Shown here: positions 1-10,660 of the stretch, piece by piece
Numbering within the stretch: position 1 is the stretch's first letter
How the letters are laid out: each line of letters opens with the position of its first letter
NCBI GenBank assembly: GCA_036365455.1
Contig: JAWQUS010000025.1
Span: 27,006,001-27,070,000 of the forward strand
Direction: 5' to 3'
DNA length: 64,000 bases
DNA from: Macrosoma leucophasiata
Lineage: Eukaryota > Arthropoda > Insecta > Lepidoptera > Hedylidae
Position numbers and translations under genes: made by a program
Notes under the pieces: model-generated
Database searches by the model: none
What the model saw: the letters and a program-made list of their open reading frames with translations, nothing else
Told to the model about the DNA's origin: nothing

Positions 1-200
1 TGTACGAATACATTTCAAATGAACTGAGTGAGAGGCAATTACGTGAACTCTCTATAATATGTTATCAAAAATGACATCAGACAATAGGAAGCGGTTTAAA
101 ACTAGCTGAGAGCTATATCTTCTCTGTATAAGTTTTCTGTTAACTAAAACTTACGTAACTATCTAAAAGCGTCGAGGTAAGACGATAGTAAAAATGTTAC

Positions 201-206
201 TTTAAT
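201..206 (-). terminator. possible poly(A) signal of the GATAe-like gene
   Basis: ATTAAA on the minus strand, about 110 bases past the stop codon. I see no AATAAA between 1 and 317, so this variant or a signal outside the window must serve. The rest of 1-317 is AT-rich 3' UTR or downstream sequence without another feature. Confidence 0.3.
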
Positions 207-317
207 CATTATGATTACCATTTTGAGTAACACAAAGAAAACTTTTCTCCGTCGTTGATATGACTCTGGAAGAAGTAACAAAACAATCCAAAGTGTAAGC
301 CGGGCAGTCGGAAGCCG

Positions 318-476
318 CTAGAACGTACCGGAGAGTGAGCCCGCGCCGGCGGCCCGCGCGACCCCGTGCGCCGCGTGCGCCGCGTGCCCCGCGTGCCCGT
401 GGCCGCCGCCCATGCTCTTCGGCTTGCGCTTGCGCGTCTGGATGCCGTCCTTCTTCATGCTCAACGGGCGATTCAC
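318..476 (-). CDS. GATAe: GATAe-like coding exon 6, basic tail and stop
   Basis: Residues 573-624, beginning [20 protein letters not shown], the basic extension that grips the minor groove and acts as nuclear localisation signal in GATA factors. The rest is Gly/His/Ala-rich and ends LSGTF and stop. The acceptor GTTGTACCAG gives phase 0, matching exon 5. The frame stays open upstream of the acceptor to 515, but that stretch is intron. Confidence 0.88.
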   Translation of the reverse strand: MNRPLSMKKDGIQTRKRKPKSMGGGHGHAGHAAHAAHGVARAAGAGSLSGTF

Positions 477-3400
477 CTGGTACAACAACAGTAGATTAGT
501 AACTATCTTAGCCAACTCATGTTATGATTTTTGGCGTTTGTTTCGTTTTTTTTATGTCTGAAGGTTGACAGACAAGAAAACGGGCCACCCGATGGAAAGT
601 GGTCGCCGTCGCCTATGAACATTTGCAACACCAGGGGAGTTGTTGCCGACGCGCTGCCAGCCCTGAAGGACTCTTTTGTAGCCATTTTTGAAAAACCCCA
701 TATTGTAGGACCTAGGGATTTTAGATTTTGTTTCGTGATCCGTCCATTGTTTTCAAAATGACTTGGTCCTAAGCAAACACCAACAAAAATATGAGTTTTA
801 TGATTCAGAATACAATGTAGGAATCATTCTTGCGAAAGTAGGTATATTACGATCAGATAAATAACTTCGTGTAGTTCGTATCTGTATAGGCGGCTAGAGA
901 GTAATTTTAATTTCTCACTATTCCTAGATGTACCTACCTGTTGGATTTCACCCAGTAGGGGTAACATAATAATTACTAGTGTCGATTCCAGAGTAATTTG
1001 GAATATATTATATGTTGGTTTAACCTTTTACGTTAAATCGACTGACGACATCAAAATGCATTGCAATTTGATGTCGTCATTCATTTGAATGCGAAGAGGC
1101 CTTAATTTATTTATCTATTAACCATTAATTGCAGTTCCTTGAAATGTTTCGAAGACGTGCTAGGATTAGAGGCGAGCTGGCGACGCGCCGCTCGCGACGC
1201 TCGTGACGCTCGTGACGCAGCGCTCCTGCCCCCAGCAGACGGGGGAACTCCTCGTAATCTACCGCCACGCGGTCCTATCATCCTTTAAACAAGCGTATCT
1301 ACTCGCGAGGAGATAATTGATAAAAGATTATTTATCTCATTATGAATATTCGTGGTCGCGATGATAATTCTCTATCAGTCGGTAGCCCCGGTCGCGTTTA
1401 TCTCACGAGATTAGATGAGACCCTGTGTTTTGATTTTTTTTATACAGGGCTAATATTTGCCGAGGAGTTCCCTGATAACTGGCTGCAGAGCCGATTAGAT
1501 ACCTTGCGTAGTATTCTGGTGTCATCTAATCAGCGCGCAATCGATGCACAATCAACACGATACTACTATCTATTACTATTCGTACTAATTCCTATCTTCT
1601 GTATTCATTCATCGGAGTACATGGTAAACAAACAGTTGTTGTGAGCGCTGGCTTGCATGTTTAGTGGTAGTTACGAATTTTAGAACATAAAACAAGGCTT
1701 TTGACTGCTATGACTGTTTTCCGCGTAATACCGAGAAGTGATGACAAACGATGAACACCTACTCGTCCTTATGAGTGTCATTCAATATAGGAAAGGACGC
1801 TCTTCAAACAATCCATGTGTATAACTATAACCTATACCAAATGCTATACTCTGCATACAGGTTAGTCCTGAAATATACTCGGCCAGTAATGAAAGACAGC
1901 TTAGTGGAAGCGGTGGCAACACTGCGCTACAGATCTTGAAAATGCGGTAAACATTTCTGGACACGTTAGTGAGAAGTGACGCAACGCAAGAGCACCCCAA
2001 AGAATGAGATTCTATTTAGAATGCCTAGAGACCGAAGAATTAGTACTAAACGAAAAAGGACCGATGTCTCCAACAAAGTTGCCTGCTGCTAAGCCTTATG
2101 AGAATAGTTTGTAAACAAAAGAGTTGACTCACGTTGTGCAGTTTGTAGTAGAGTCCGCAAGCATTGCAGACGGGCTCCCCATTATTGTTCCGCCGCCATA
2201 GCGTCGTGTTGGAGGTGCGGCAGTTGGCGCACGTCACGCCCACGCGCCTGTTGCCGTTCGTTGGCTGGACAATATTTATAGAATGTTAATGTTACAGTAG
2301 GTATTTTCCTAAGAAAAATAACAGATAAATAAATGTATGTATCTACATGATTTAAGATGCGACCATAACGCATTTACTTTTCGCAAGTTCATGGTTGATA
2401 AAATATGTTTGTCCATATTGGGAAACAATACTTATTCAATGATCTGGTCAAGGTGTATCATAAAGTAGGTATCAGGCAAAGTCATTTTGTTAGTAGTGAT
2501 AGTTAAATTTCAAAATCATTATCAGGATGCGTCCAAATTTGATATAAAGGTACATGTATACAACTAAATCTCGGAGGCTCATCAGCTCACCAAGGCTTGC
2601 TGCGGCTTGGCTTTCTGTCCTTTAAGCGGAGGTCGGTTAACGCCGTTGATGCGTGTGTAGAGGCCGCACGCGTTGCACAGGTAGTGGCCGGTGCCGTCGC
2701 GCCGCCACAGCGGGGTGGTCGCCGCCGCACAGTTTACGCACTCCTTCACCTCGCCCATGCCCGCCATGCCTGTTACATGGAAGCCTTCATTGGTATGTTG
2801 TTTGGAGACCAGAGATCAAGATAAAGACTTTAGGTAAAATGTGATAATAGCCGGTGGCTATCACACATGCTGCCAGAGCAGGTCACCGCAGTTTGCTCAC
2901 TCTATCATCCTGCCCATGCCTGTTAATTACTTGCTAAAAAGATTTGCATGCATGATGGTGGACTTTTTCGAGTATTCAGTGGGATTTCAAGGATCAAAAT
3001 ACATATTAAAAGCATGTTAGGACGCAACAATATTACATCAGTGAAGCAGCTTCCTTTTCAAATTGTTCAAATGCTTTTAGCATTTATGGTTTAAATCGCG
3101 TTATTTTACATGAGATGCGTATTTTAACATATTATATTAGGGCTTACAAGTTGTTTTATTGACAGGCGCCGAAGCAGTTATCGATGGGTAACAAGTTGTG
3201 TAAGTTGTGTGTAGACCAGGATAAGTTCTCCACCGTTACCCTATTCATTTCTATGGGCTATGTGAATATAACAGCATCCTTGGTGTACTATAAAACCTTG
3301 TGTGAGATTAAAGGAACTATCGCTTGGATATCTTTCAGATTTAGGGCGATAGTTGACAAATAAGGTTAAAAGTAATGTTTTACTGACTAGGATCAAAGCC

Positions 3401-6400
3401 GTCGTCGATGGACAGGAGGTTGTGCGAGGGCCAGGGCTGCGCGGGCGCGGGGTAGCTCTCCACCAGCAGCCCCCCCTCGTAGCCCGACACCGGCACGTAC
3501 TCCACGCCGCCCTGCCCCAGGTAGTGCTCGCCGCCCACCTTGTACTGCACCGTGTTGCCGTGCGTGTATAGTGTCACCTTGTATTTAAGAAGATTATGAT
3601 TTGGGCATAATTTAGATGAACTTGTCAAAATGTAATTGACTACCAGCCTTCAAAGGAATTTTGACGTGTAAATCACGTGGAATATATTTGGGCGTTTATA
3701 TTGTATGGCCCTGTAATAACTATCACATAGACAAAACAACCTAAGGTCTCTGTGGTGGCAACGCATCTGCATTTTGTCTTCTGGTCTTTGTGCATCTATA
3801 GGCTGCAGTCATCATTTAACGCCAATGTGAACAGCGTGCATGCTTGCCATCTTCATTTTATAAAAAAAAATCTAGTTGAACGTCAGTCATATTTTGCTTA
3901 GTATTTTGACAAATGTTATTGGAACAACAAGGATTATGATTTGGGTTGCCGCCACTTACAGCGTCTATTTCAGAGTGGATTCCCACCGCCAGACTACCAC
4001 GATCAACATGATCTGCTCAAATATTTACTCTATTTCTACTCTTAAGAACTCATAACTTGATTCGCCTACTGTGGATACTTACGTTAAGGACTTGGCGGCG
4101 CGTGATAAAGTTTGTGACTGGGGAACAACTCATCCGTAGATAACATGTGCACTCAGGAGTGGACCGAGGACGAAAAGGTAGGACATGGTGGTATAGCAGT
4201 TAAAAAGGAGTGTAAGTAGTAAGTTTTTGCCACAAGGATTTTGGACTTTGATAAACGTACTTGACTCACCTGTTGTGAGTTAGGACTTGGCGGGGCTTCA
4301 TAGACTTGCGACTGCGGCACAACCGATCCATAGACGACGTGTGCCCCTCGGGAGTTGAGCGATGAGGATGAGAGCGTGGGATCGCTGCGGTACAGCAGCT
4401 GTCCGGGCGGAGACTCGTCCCCGCGGGTGGCGGAGGGCGCGGACGCCGCGCCGGCGCCTCCGTACAGCGTGAGCAGCTCCTTGCCGCCGTACGCGCCGTA
4501 GCCGGCGTACTGCGGGCTCTGGCCGGCGTAGTAGCCGCCGTGCGACGTCACCGGCTGCAAGCTAGCGTACGTTGTAGGCCGCGGCTCTGCCTCGCCACGT
4601 GATTCGTATTTCACCTGTCCGGTGGGTTGTTATGCGTAATGTAACGATACGTTAGGGTTTTAATGTTTGGTTAAATGCTTTTTTTGAAATTTTGTACGGT
4701 TTTGTAATTTCCGGCACAGAGGCATAACACCTTAGGCTTCAGGAGTGGTAACGCATCTGCATTTTGACCTTGGTCTTTGTGCGGGTGTCTATAGGCTGCA
4801 GTCATCACTTAACATCAATGTGAGCTGCATGCTGCTTGTTTGCCACTTCCATCACATAAAAAAAATTGAAATAAACAACGTTATAACGTAAACAACGTTC
4901 AACGTATATCAAAACGTTTTTTTTCTCAGTTAGTGAAGGAAACCTTCTTTGTGAATTAATCTTATTATTATAATTGTTCTAAAAATAAACAGGTTCACCA
5001 AATTTAACAAAATGTACCGGTAATTACACTAATGCAAAGAAGCGTTATGCATCAAAATGTTTTTTGTGTTGTGGAACTCAAAAGACATTTTAACGCAGAG
5101 TGCGTTACGCATCAAAGTGATAGTGACGTTTAACGGAGGGTAAGAACATGAGCATAAGTATAGGTATCTATCGCGTAAACAATACCATCACATACACGAT
5201 TTCGTTAATAAGTGTTATTTATATATTTTATAATTTAATACTTTTAGACAGGATTAAAAGCAGAAACACAATAAGATATCAATTTCCATTGGTGATAAGG
5301 TTTCAGGTTCGGAGTTTAGAGACTACTAATTGGTAGGTTTCAGTGCTAACGAGTGCCAGTTAGGGTTCATACACACGAGTGGCACTTAGCCGACGGTAGC
5401 CGTCGAAACTTATCAATGGTAGCCGTACTTTAGATGTACAATACTTTAGTATCTATCACAAAGTCTAATATAATCACTAATATATTGTGATCACGAAACA
5501 GGCAGATGTGCATCTCTTTTCACCTTTAACATTATCACATAGGGTGTTAGGATTACAAATTGTCAAATAATAACGTATTTTTACGTTTAGAGAATTCTCA
5601 AGGATTCCAATCCCAATTCTAAGAACCCACAGGACAAAATTTAAGCACATATTAAAACTGACCTGCTGATATGCTACACCGACGGCCTGCTGGTTGCTCA
5701 GCGACGTCGTCTGTATCATCTCCAGCGCCGTGGACGCCGCCACCTGCTCGCCCAGCACCGCCGCGTACTGCCTCCCGTCACCGCCCCCCTCACCCGCGCT
5801 CCCGCCCGCACTACCGCCCACCGCCGCGTACGCCTGCAGCTGGTCCGCCTTGTCCTTGTGCAGGAACACCTCGTGCGCGTGCTCCTCGCCCTCGCCTTCT
5901 TGAGCCACGATCACGTGCTGCGGGACCCCGTACCGCAGTGCCAGCCCACGCCCGTACCCCGCACGCGGCGGCGGCCCGCCTCGTGCGTACTGACCGCCCG
6001 CGGCGCCCGCCAGCCCCGCCACCCCCGGCCGCTTCTCCGACACCGTGCCCCCCGACTGCAGCCGGTACGACTCCGGCTTGAACGCCAGGTAACGCGCCGT
6101 CTCCGCCTCCACCAGCCTCAGCCTCTCCTCGTCGTAGTGAACGCGCTCCTCCTCCAGTTTAGTAGTATACTGTATATGCTCGTGGTCGAGCGGCGGCGGC
6201 TCGGGTGGCTCGTCCTTCACGCCCTCGTCGTGCACGTCCGCCGCGTCCGTGATGTGGCCCGCCGTGGTTATCGTCCGGAGCGCTCGCCGCGACGTTATCA
6301 CAGAGTGCTGCTCCGCGTTCTGTTCGACCGACGCGCTCGGCTGAACTTCACTCGGGGGCGGCGCTTCGGCCGCGACCATCTCTTGTCTCTCCTCGTTCTT

Positions 6401-6532
6401 GACGAGCTGCAGAGCTTGCCCGCTCTGCTCCTGCTCCGGCTGCTCTTCACGCACCATCGCGGTCACGTTCTCCATAGTTCCACTGCAACAATTATCACCG
6501 TGTTCATCCAATACGATTTCGAAGCCCGCCAT
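318..6532 (-). CDS. GATAe: GATA zinc-finger transcription factor, GATAe-like, six coding exons
   Basis: Coding exons in transcript order are 6532-5663, 4614-4270, 3577-3388, 2769-2591, 2264-2133 and 476-318. All introns are GT-AG and all phases match; the total is 1875 nt, 624 residues plus stop. Residues 1-290 are acidic and then Gly/Ala/Tyr-rich, with sumoylation-type motifs VKNE 44-47, VKDE 105-108 and FKPE 151-154. The N-finger is residues 479-503 and the C-finger 540-564, both C-X2-C-X17-C-X2-C with LWRR and CNACGLY. A basic tail, TRKRKPK, lies at 586-592, followed by a His/Ala-rich end. By family knowledge it is a nuclear activator or repressor binding WGATAR; insect GATAe acts in endoderm and midgut. 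The INGVNRPP stretch after the N-finger and the serpent-like neighbour favour GATAe over pannier, but orthology is inferred. The start at 6532 is the first ATG of the long open frame. Confidence 0.88.
543..735 (-). mobile_element. 3' tail of a non-LTR retrotransposon, 5'-truncated
   Basis: The sequence, starting with an oligo-T run (the poly-A tail in this orientation), closely matches the 3' end of the longer element at 21228-22722. Shared peptide text is [13 protein letters not shown], followed by a Leu-Ser-Thr-(Tyr/Phe)-Arg-His-Lys-Lys tail. It lies in the last intron of the GATAe-like gene, about 65 bases upstream of the last exon in transcript direction, and shares the gene's strand. Confidence 0.75.
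1262..1404. promoter_or_regulatory. cluster of GATA sites in intron 5
   Basis: About seven GATA-core motifs lie within 143 bases: TATCT near 1296, AGATAA 1311, TGATAAA 1318, TTATCT 1332, GATAA 1363, CTATCAG 1372 and TTATCTC 1398. The patch is beside a GC-richer stretch with repeated GTGACGCTC. A dense cluster inside a GATA gene suggests an autoregulatory enhancer; this is inference from motif density only. Confidence 0.4.
2133..2264 (-). CDS. GATAe: GATAe-like coding exon 5, main part of C-terminal GATA finger
   Basis: Residues 529-572, from [15 protein letters not shown] to [12 protein letters not shown]. All four zinc cysteines and [11 protein letters not shown] are present. The acceptor is TTGTCCAG and the donor AAC before GTGAGT, phase 0 at both ends. 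The C-finger is the main DNA-binding unit of the family. The intron cuts directly before VNRPL, inside the C-terminal extension; the gene on the right is not interrupted there. Confidence 0.9.
2591..2769 (-). CDS. GATAe: GATAe-like coding exon 4, N-terminal GATA finger
   Basis: Residues 470-528. The finger starts ECVNC, continues [20 protein letters not shown], and is followed by [10 protein letters not shown]. The acceptor is GTAACAG, entering with two bases (GC) of a split codon; the donor is CCTTG before GTGAGC, phase 0. By family knowledge the N-finger stabilises DNA contact and binds FOG-type cofactors. TR after CGLY and the NRPPLKG linker set it apart from the MNGMNRPL type in the neighbouring gene. 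Confidence 0.9.
2851..2930 (-). pseudogene. decayed duplicate of the N-finger exon (5' half)
   Basis: Aligned on the minus strand to exon 4, it keeps the acceptor TTAACAG, the GCATGGGC start, GAGTG..AAACTG and GCCGG. It lies some 80-160 bases upstream of the true exon in transcript direction. The first zinc cysteine codon TGC has become TGA, so the reading is E-stop-A-N-C where exon 4 has ECVNC. The half encoding CNAC is missing. It is a partial tandem exon duplicate that can no longer encode a finger. Confidence 0.65.
3388..3577 (-). CDS. GATAe: GATAe-like coding exon 3
   Basis: Residues 406-468 plus one base. It begins [20 protein letters not shown] and ends IDDGFDP. It enters in phase 0 (AAATACAAG acceptor) and leaves in phase 1 at CCTA before GTCAGT. 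The donor is not strong, but it resembles the exon 1 donor (GTCAGT), and the next exon needs exactly this phase; the junction codon becomes AGC (Ser 469). Reading on without splicing meets a stop two codons later. Confidence 0.8.
3702..3872 (+). repeat. GGTGGTAG-family repeat, 5'-truncated copy
   Basis: Matches the 3' half of the commonest repeat in the window: GGCCCTGTAAT, then GTGGCAACGCATCTGCATTTTG, CTATAGGCTGCAGTCATCA and an A-rich end. It lies between exons 2 and 3 of the GATAe-like gene. See 28898-29178 for the full-length form. Confidence 0.75.
4083..4196 (-). pseudogene. decayed duplicate of the 3' part of exon 2
   Basis: About 115 bases align to the end of exon 2 (roughly 4270-4400). 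In the aligned minus frame AHVIYG-stop-VVPQSQ corresponds to [13 protein letters not shown]. There is a TCG-to-TGA stop plus small indels. The splice donor is still good (AAC before GTAAGT). It sits just downstream of exon 2 in the same intron and orientation, so it is a local tandem duplication that lost coding ability. Confidence 0.7.
4270..4614 (-). CDS. GATAe: GATAe-like coding exon 2
   Basis: Residues 291-405, phase 0 at both ends. The acceptor is ACCGGACAG before GTGAAATACGAA, and the donor is CAACAG before GTGAGTCA. It is Tyr/Gly/Ser/Pro-rich ([19 protein letters not shown]) with a VKYE sumoylation-type motif at its start, and is probably part of the activation domain. A decayed copy of its 3' end lies about 70 bases further along the intron. 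Confidence 0.85.
4697..4866 (+). repeat. GGTGGTAG-family repeat, 5'-truncated copy
   Basis: Begins at GTAATTTCCGGCACAGAGG and ends with an A-run after CCATCACATAA, as in full-length copies. It lies in intron 1 of the GATAe-like gene, separate from the copy at 3702. From here to exon 1 (4867-5662) I see AT-rich intron only. Confidence 0.8.
5663..6532 (-). CDS. GATAe: GATAe-like coding exon 1 (start codon exon)
   Basis: Encodes residues 1-290 and ends in phase 0 (CAGCAG then GTCAGT). The ATG at 6532 has a C-rich context and opens an acidic N-terminus containing [11 protein letters not shown] and [10 protein letters not shown]. The second half is rich in Gly, Ala and Tyr, as in activation domains of GATA4/5/6-class factors. 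GC content is far above the flanking introns. The antisense strand is also open because of the GC bias, but only the minus frame splices into the fingers. Confidence 0.85.
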
Positions 6533-6720
6533 CGCGCACGAGTTGACGCGGTGACGTTTCGGTGGAATATCCGACCGTACCTCGAAAACTCACTTTGTGA
6601 TTTCCTCAGCCGCCGCTGAACAAACAGCGAAGGCTTTGAACCGGAAGAGCCGGCGCGGAAATACAAATAGGGCACGAGCGACGCCGGCGCCGCACTACTC
6701 CGACCTGACACGCGACCACT
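6533..6720 (-). promoter_or_regulatory. GC-rich 5' leader and probable promoter of the GATAe-like gene
   Basis: The sequence directly upstream of the ATG is GC- and CpG-rich (GGCGCCGGCGTCG-type text on the minus strand), while AT-rich DNA starts near 6720. No TATA box is clear. A possible donor, AAA before GTGAGTTTTC near 6595, could belong to a leader intron, but I found no partner acceptor. Confidence 0.35.
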
Positions 6721-6799
6721 ATTGCATTATGACTTTGTCCAAATACATGACTAAACCAGTCGTACGTCGGGTGACGCAGAAAACGCAGCAGTGTTTATG

Positions 6800-9780
6800 A
6801 TTTTACGACACAAAAGAGACTCCTGGTAATGAACGTATTTCGCTAGCTAAGCTATATTGAAACGGATGTGCTATAAATTAAAAAATATATTTACAACAGC
6901 GCTGTTGTGCGCGAGTCCCTGTTTAACATTCCGCTATAAACTAGACTATTATTACATCACATTCGGAACGAAGCCGCGGGTGCGCCTCTCGAGGAACTGC
7001 GTTCAGGCTGTGTGCTCAGCAGAACAAACAGTCGCGACACCGAGCCAAAATGTACTTTAACACTTGGCGATACGAATAGTTATGGAAAGTTCATACGATT
7101 TATGCCACATTCAGCCCAAATTTCGACTGAGGTGTGGAGAGTTAAGACACATAGTCGTGATGCGGCATTTTTATGGCGGAGTTGTTTGCTCGACACACTG
7201 ATCCCGCGATAACCACACCGGGCCCTACATCTTTGATAACGTTTATTAATAAAATATTTATCGTAGTTCCAACGGGACGCCAGCACAGAGCGATTCGTCT
7301 ATGTCGTTAGCTCTCACACTCATATGGAGATGGATGGCTGGCTAGATGATACTTTCTTTAAAATTATAAAAACTATGCTTACTCAGCATGTCAAATTTGC
7401 AGACTGTTATGCAGATCTGCAGATTCTTGATCCTAAAATTATATATCCTAGGCCTATTGTAATTGATTGAGAATAGTTTTGAGTTGGTATATACTACTAA
7501 ATGAGGAATAAAATGGACACGAAAATAGCTACGCTCTGAGTTTTCAGAAGAATCCTAATCCTTGTTGTTGTTGATAGATAAGTTAATTAAAATCCCGTTA
7601 AAATACATAATAATTGTATTATACTTTCGTCTTTACACAATTGGCGTCCACCAGATGAATCGACTAAAACTATTCTGTTTGTTTTCTAAATCATTGAATC
7701 AAAGTCAGGCAAGCAGAAAAGGACATTCAGGCTTCATTCTTTTATATCTTCTCGTTGGCTGCCGGCCCGCGGTCGTGCCGCAACGCCGCGACGCCGGCGG
7801 CCGCAGATTGCGTTGAAACATTATTATTTTTTGTCCGCGGTTTACTTCGCTTGAGTACATATTTGATCGCATTCAATACGCATATGATTAAAAAATATTT
7901 TTTGAGATAATCGGATTAACTGAATATGTTGCAATATCAATAGTAGGCTGTAAGGACTTGCCATTACCGCGTTTATTTTTAGGAAATGGTTTGATGAACT
8001 ATGAAACAGTCTTCCAAAAAAATTATACGTTTTCGTAAATTAACTCAATAATAATTTATTTTGACTGATCGCATTAACGTTATTATATCTATTTATGAAG
8101 TTTGATTTTAAAAGCACCCAAGCTGTAGTAGGTATGTACCTAGTAAAGCGACGAACGAATCGAAAATGTTCATAATATTTAGTTGCAGTTTATTTCCTAC
8201 TTAAAAACCTTTAGTATAGAGTACGGTAATATATTGTTCTTTTTCAATATCTCACGACAATTACGCTTTTAGAATCAATGTAATTAGTTACAATATAATA
8301 CAATATAAACTTTTAAGAGATTCTGAACCGCTTAACTTTCTAATTGTAGTTTTCAGATCTAAGGGTACTTTTCCTCCAGAGATGTGTAATGTATGCCACG
8401 TTGCTATGGATGCGTTTTATATCCACCTATCATATTCATTGGTGCACATAACTTAGCACTGGGAAAACGGATTCAGGTAAGAAGGATATGTTTTTTAGGG
8501 AAGGATGTGTGATATAGATGTGAGCTAGGGTTGCGTTTCATAGCGGATCTTCCTCGTACAGCCACATAGCGTAGCATCGGTGGAAACGGTCACATACTTC
8601 CATAGCGTAGATTTCACTTCTTCGCAGCATAGCTGCATAGCACATCTCTAGTGGAAAAGCACTCTTATGTAGATATTCTGTATTTGACAGCTTACAACTT
8701 ATATAAGTTACATTTCCCATTCCAAAGAGTAGTAACACAAAAAAGGAATAAATAAGTGAACGCGGCAGGAGACCCTATGAACACGGAATAGCGGGTTCTT
8801 GTGTATTTCTATATAAAGCCATTTTCGAAAATATCGGAACGACCAGACCTTTCAGACCAGATTGGGCAACAATATGTTTAAAAAAAGTTACAAAATGCCA
8901 CTACACACATAATACACATAAGTACTTAACACATTTATCAGTTATTTGGTTTAATTAAATTATTGATCCGAGAAATGAACCTGAAAAAAACAGACTAAAA
9001 ATGTCCGTTTCCCGTCGGCAGGTATTTCAGAAGCTTCGTAAGAAAAGACTTCTAGCAATATTAATATTCATTATCAATGTTCTACATATTTGTAACTGGG
9101 TAAATATTATTCATTATAAATTTGTACTCATATGTCGGCGACATAAAAAAGAGACTTCCCATTCAATACTTTGCATGTAATATTCTTGGACCTAGAAAAT
9201 ATTCACTTATGATGATCTATAAAATCTTCCAACAAAAAAACATATTTCGTAGGTGTATGTATGTATGTTAGTACGTATGTCGTCGTCCAAGCATATTTCT
9301 AAGGTTATTCAGTGGATTTTGACCATTCTTTTTTGTTTGCTTATATTCATTCCAACAGTGCAAGTTTAATCCAAATAAATTCAGCAGTTTTAAAGGGAAT
9401 CAGCATTTTAAAAAATCAAATTATGATGAAACTTACAGGGTTTACTTGAAGCATAACTTCAAATTTACTAAAAAAAAAGTGAAATAATGAAGTACCTAGA
9501 TGTAAAATATTGTAGGAGATGTACATTTTTTGGAGTTCAGCGCCAGCAAATCCACCAAATAATAAATCTTAATCAAAATAGAAACGAACGATGATAATAC
9601 AACTTTTTGTTTGAAACGTCTAAGTAGAGCTAAATACTTACCGTACACTTGAACAAAAATGTTCGCATCTTAAAATATTTTACATTTTCTTCATTATTTT
9701 CAGTCATTTATTGAAGTCGATTTATTTTTTTTATATTGCTGTTTATTTGTAAAAAATACTTTTAAGTTGCATTCTAGACA
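6800..9780. other. AT-rich intergenic stretch
   Basis: No coding region or RNA gene is supported here. It holds AT-rich text, a small GC patch near 7760-7805, and a short GTAT-type simple repeat near 9255-9285. Short open frames lack coding character. Confidence 0.6.
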
Positions 9781-10504
9781 AGGATCTAAAAATCTGCGCC
9801 GAGAGTCGAGAGCATCGCGCCTGTTTCACTGTTGTGTGGTCCCGGGCGAGAGCTCGTTGATGATGTAGGAGATTGACTCAATCAGATTGCATTTGTAAAA
9901 ATACTGTTGACTGTTCTAGAAACTTGATAATTTGATTAACTCCAGTAATTTGGTACAAAAACGGATTTTGTTGTTGATACTTTATAACGTAGTAATATGT
10001 GATGAGATATCTTTTGTCCCTTTTAACACACTGCACGCACGAAGAGAAATTTGGGAATTGTTAAGTAGATATACCTACCCATCAGGAGGAGTAAATAATA
10101 GAAATTCTTTGAATGATTATACATTGAATAAACTAATCATTGCCGCATACAACATAGTAGAGATTGCCACCAGAGAGTGAAAATAACCATTGAGCAAAAG
10201 AAAAAAAGTGAAAAAATAAAGAATAAGATTAGACTGACTTCCATTGCAGCTTTAGAATAATAACTGCCACAAATTTGAACAGCAGTCACTTCTTTTGAAC
10301 TAACGAATCTTCTGAATATACGCATCTATAAAAGTAACATTGTAAACCAGGAAAAGCTTCAACTGAAAATGCACTAACTTTTGAACCGTTGTTTACAATT
10401 TTCCCCGTCATACTGTTGTAAGCTCCAAGCAAGTACCGTTTCAGATTAACATATCACTATTCAGATAACTCACCGTTTTGTAGATATTTCCTAAAGCAGT
10501 ACAC

Positions 10505-10660
10505 CTATGATATTGGAGTGGGTCCGGGCCGAGTGGAGCATCGCTCCGTATCACTATCACTCACGGAGTCGTCAAATCGAATGTTATCAGCGAGCGCGAG
10601 CGAGGGGCGGACGGGCGGCGCGGGGGAGACGCACCTTCTGTTCATGTGTGCTGTGCAACA
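10505..10660. promoter_or_regulatory. isolated CpG-rich patch in intergenic DNA
   Basis: A sharp GC-rich block (GCGAGCGCGAGCGAGGGGCG) within AT-rich DNA, with TTATCAG near 10583. A donor-like AGAAG before GTGCGT exists on the minus strand near 10636. It could be a distal promoter or noncoding first exon of the GATAe-like gene, or an enhancer. Open frames on both strands here look like composition artefacts. Confidence 0.3.

Noticed and set aside
1342..1644. 100-codon plus-strand open frame starting [10 protein letters not shown]
   Set aside because: Lies in an intron over the GATA-site cluster, no splice support, ends in AT-rich nonsense; chance frame.
3931..3975. Possible duplicate of the exon 3 border (GATTATGATTTGGG shared with 3590-3604)
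   Set aside because: Only about 15 bases match and they lie in intron; too short to call a third exon fossil.
5671..6619. Long plus-strand frames (136 and 253 codons) rich in Pro/Arg
   Set aside because: Antisense shadows of the GC-rich exon 1 of the GATAe-like gene.
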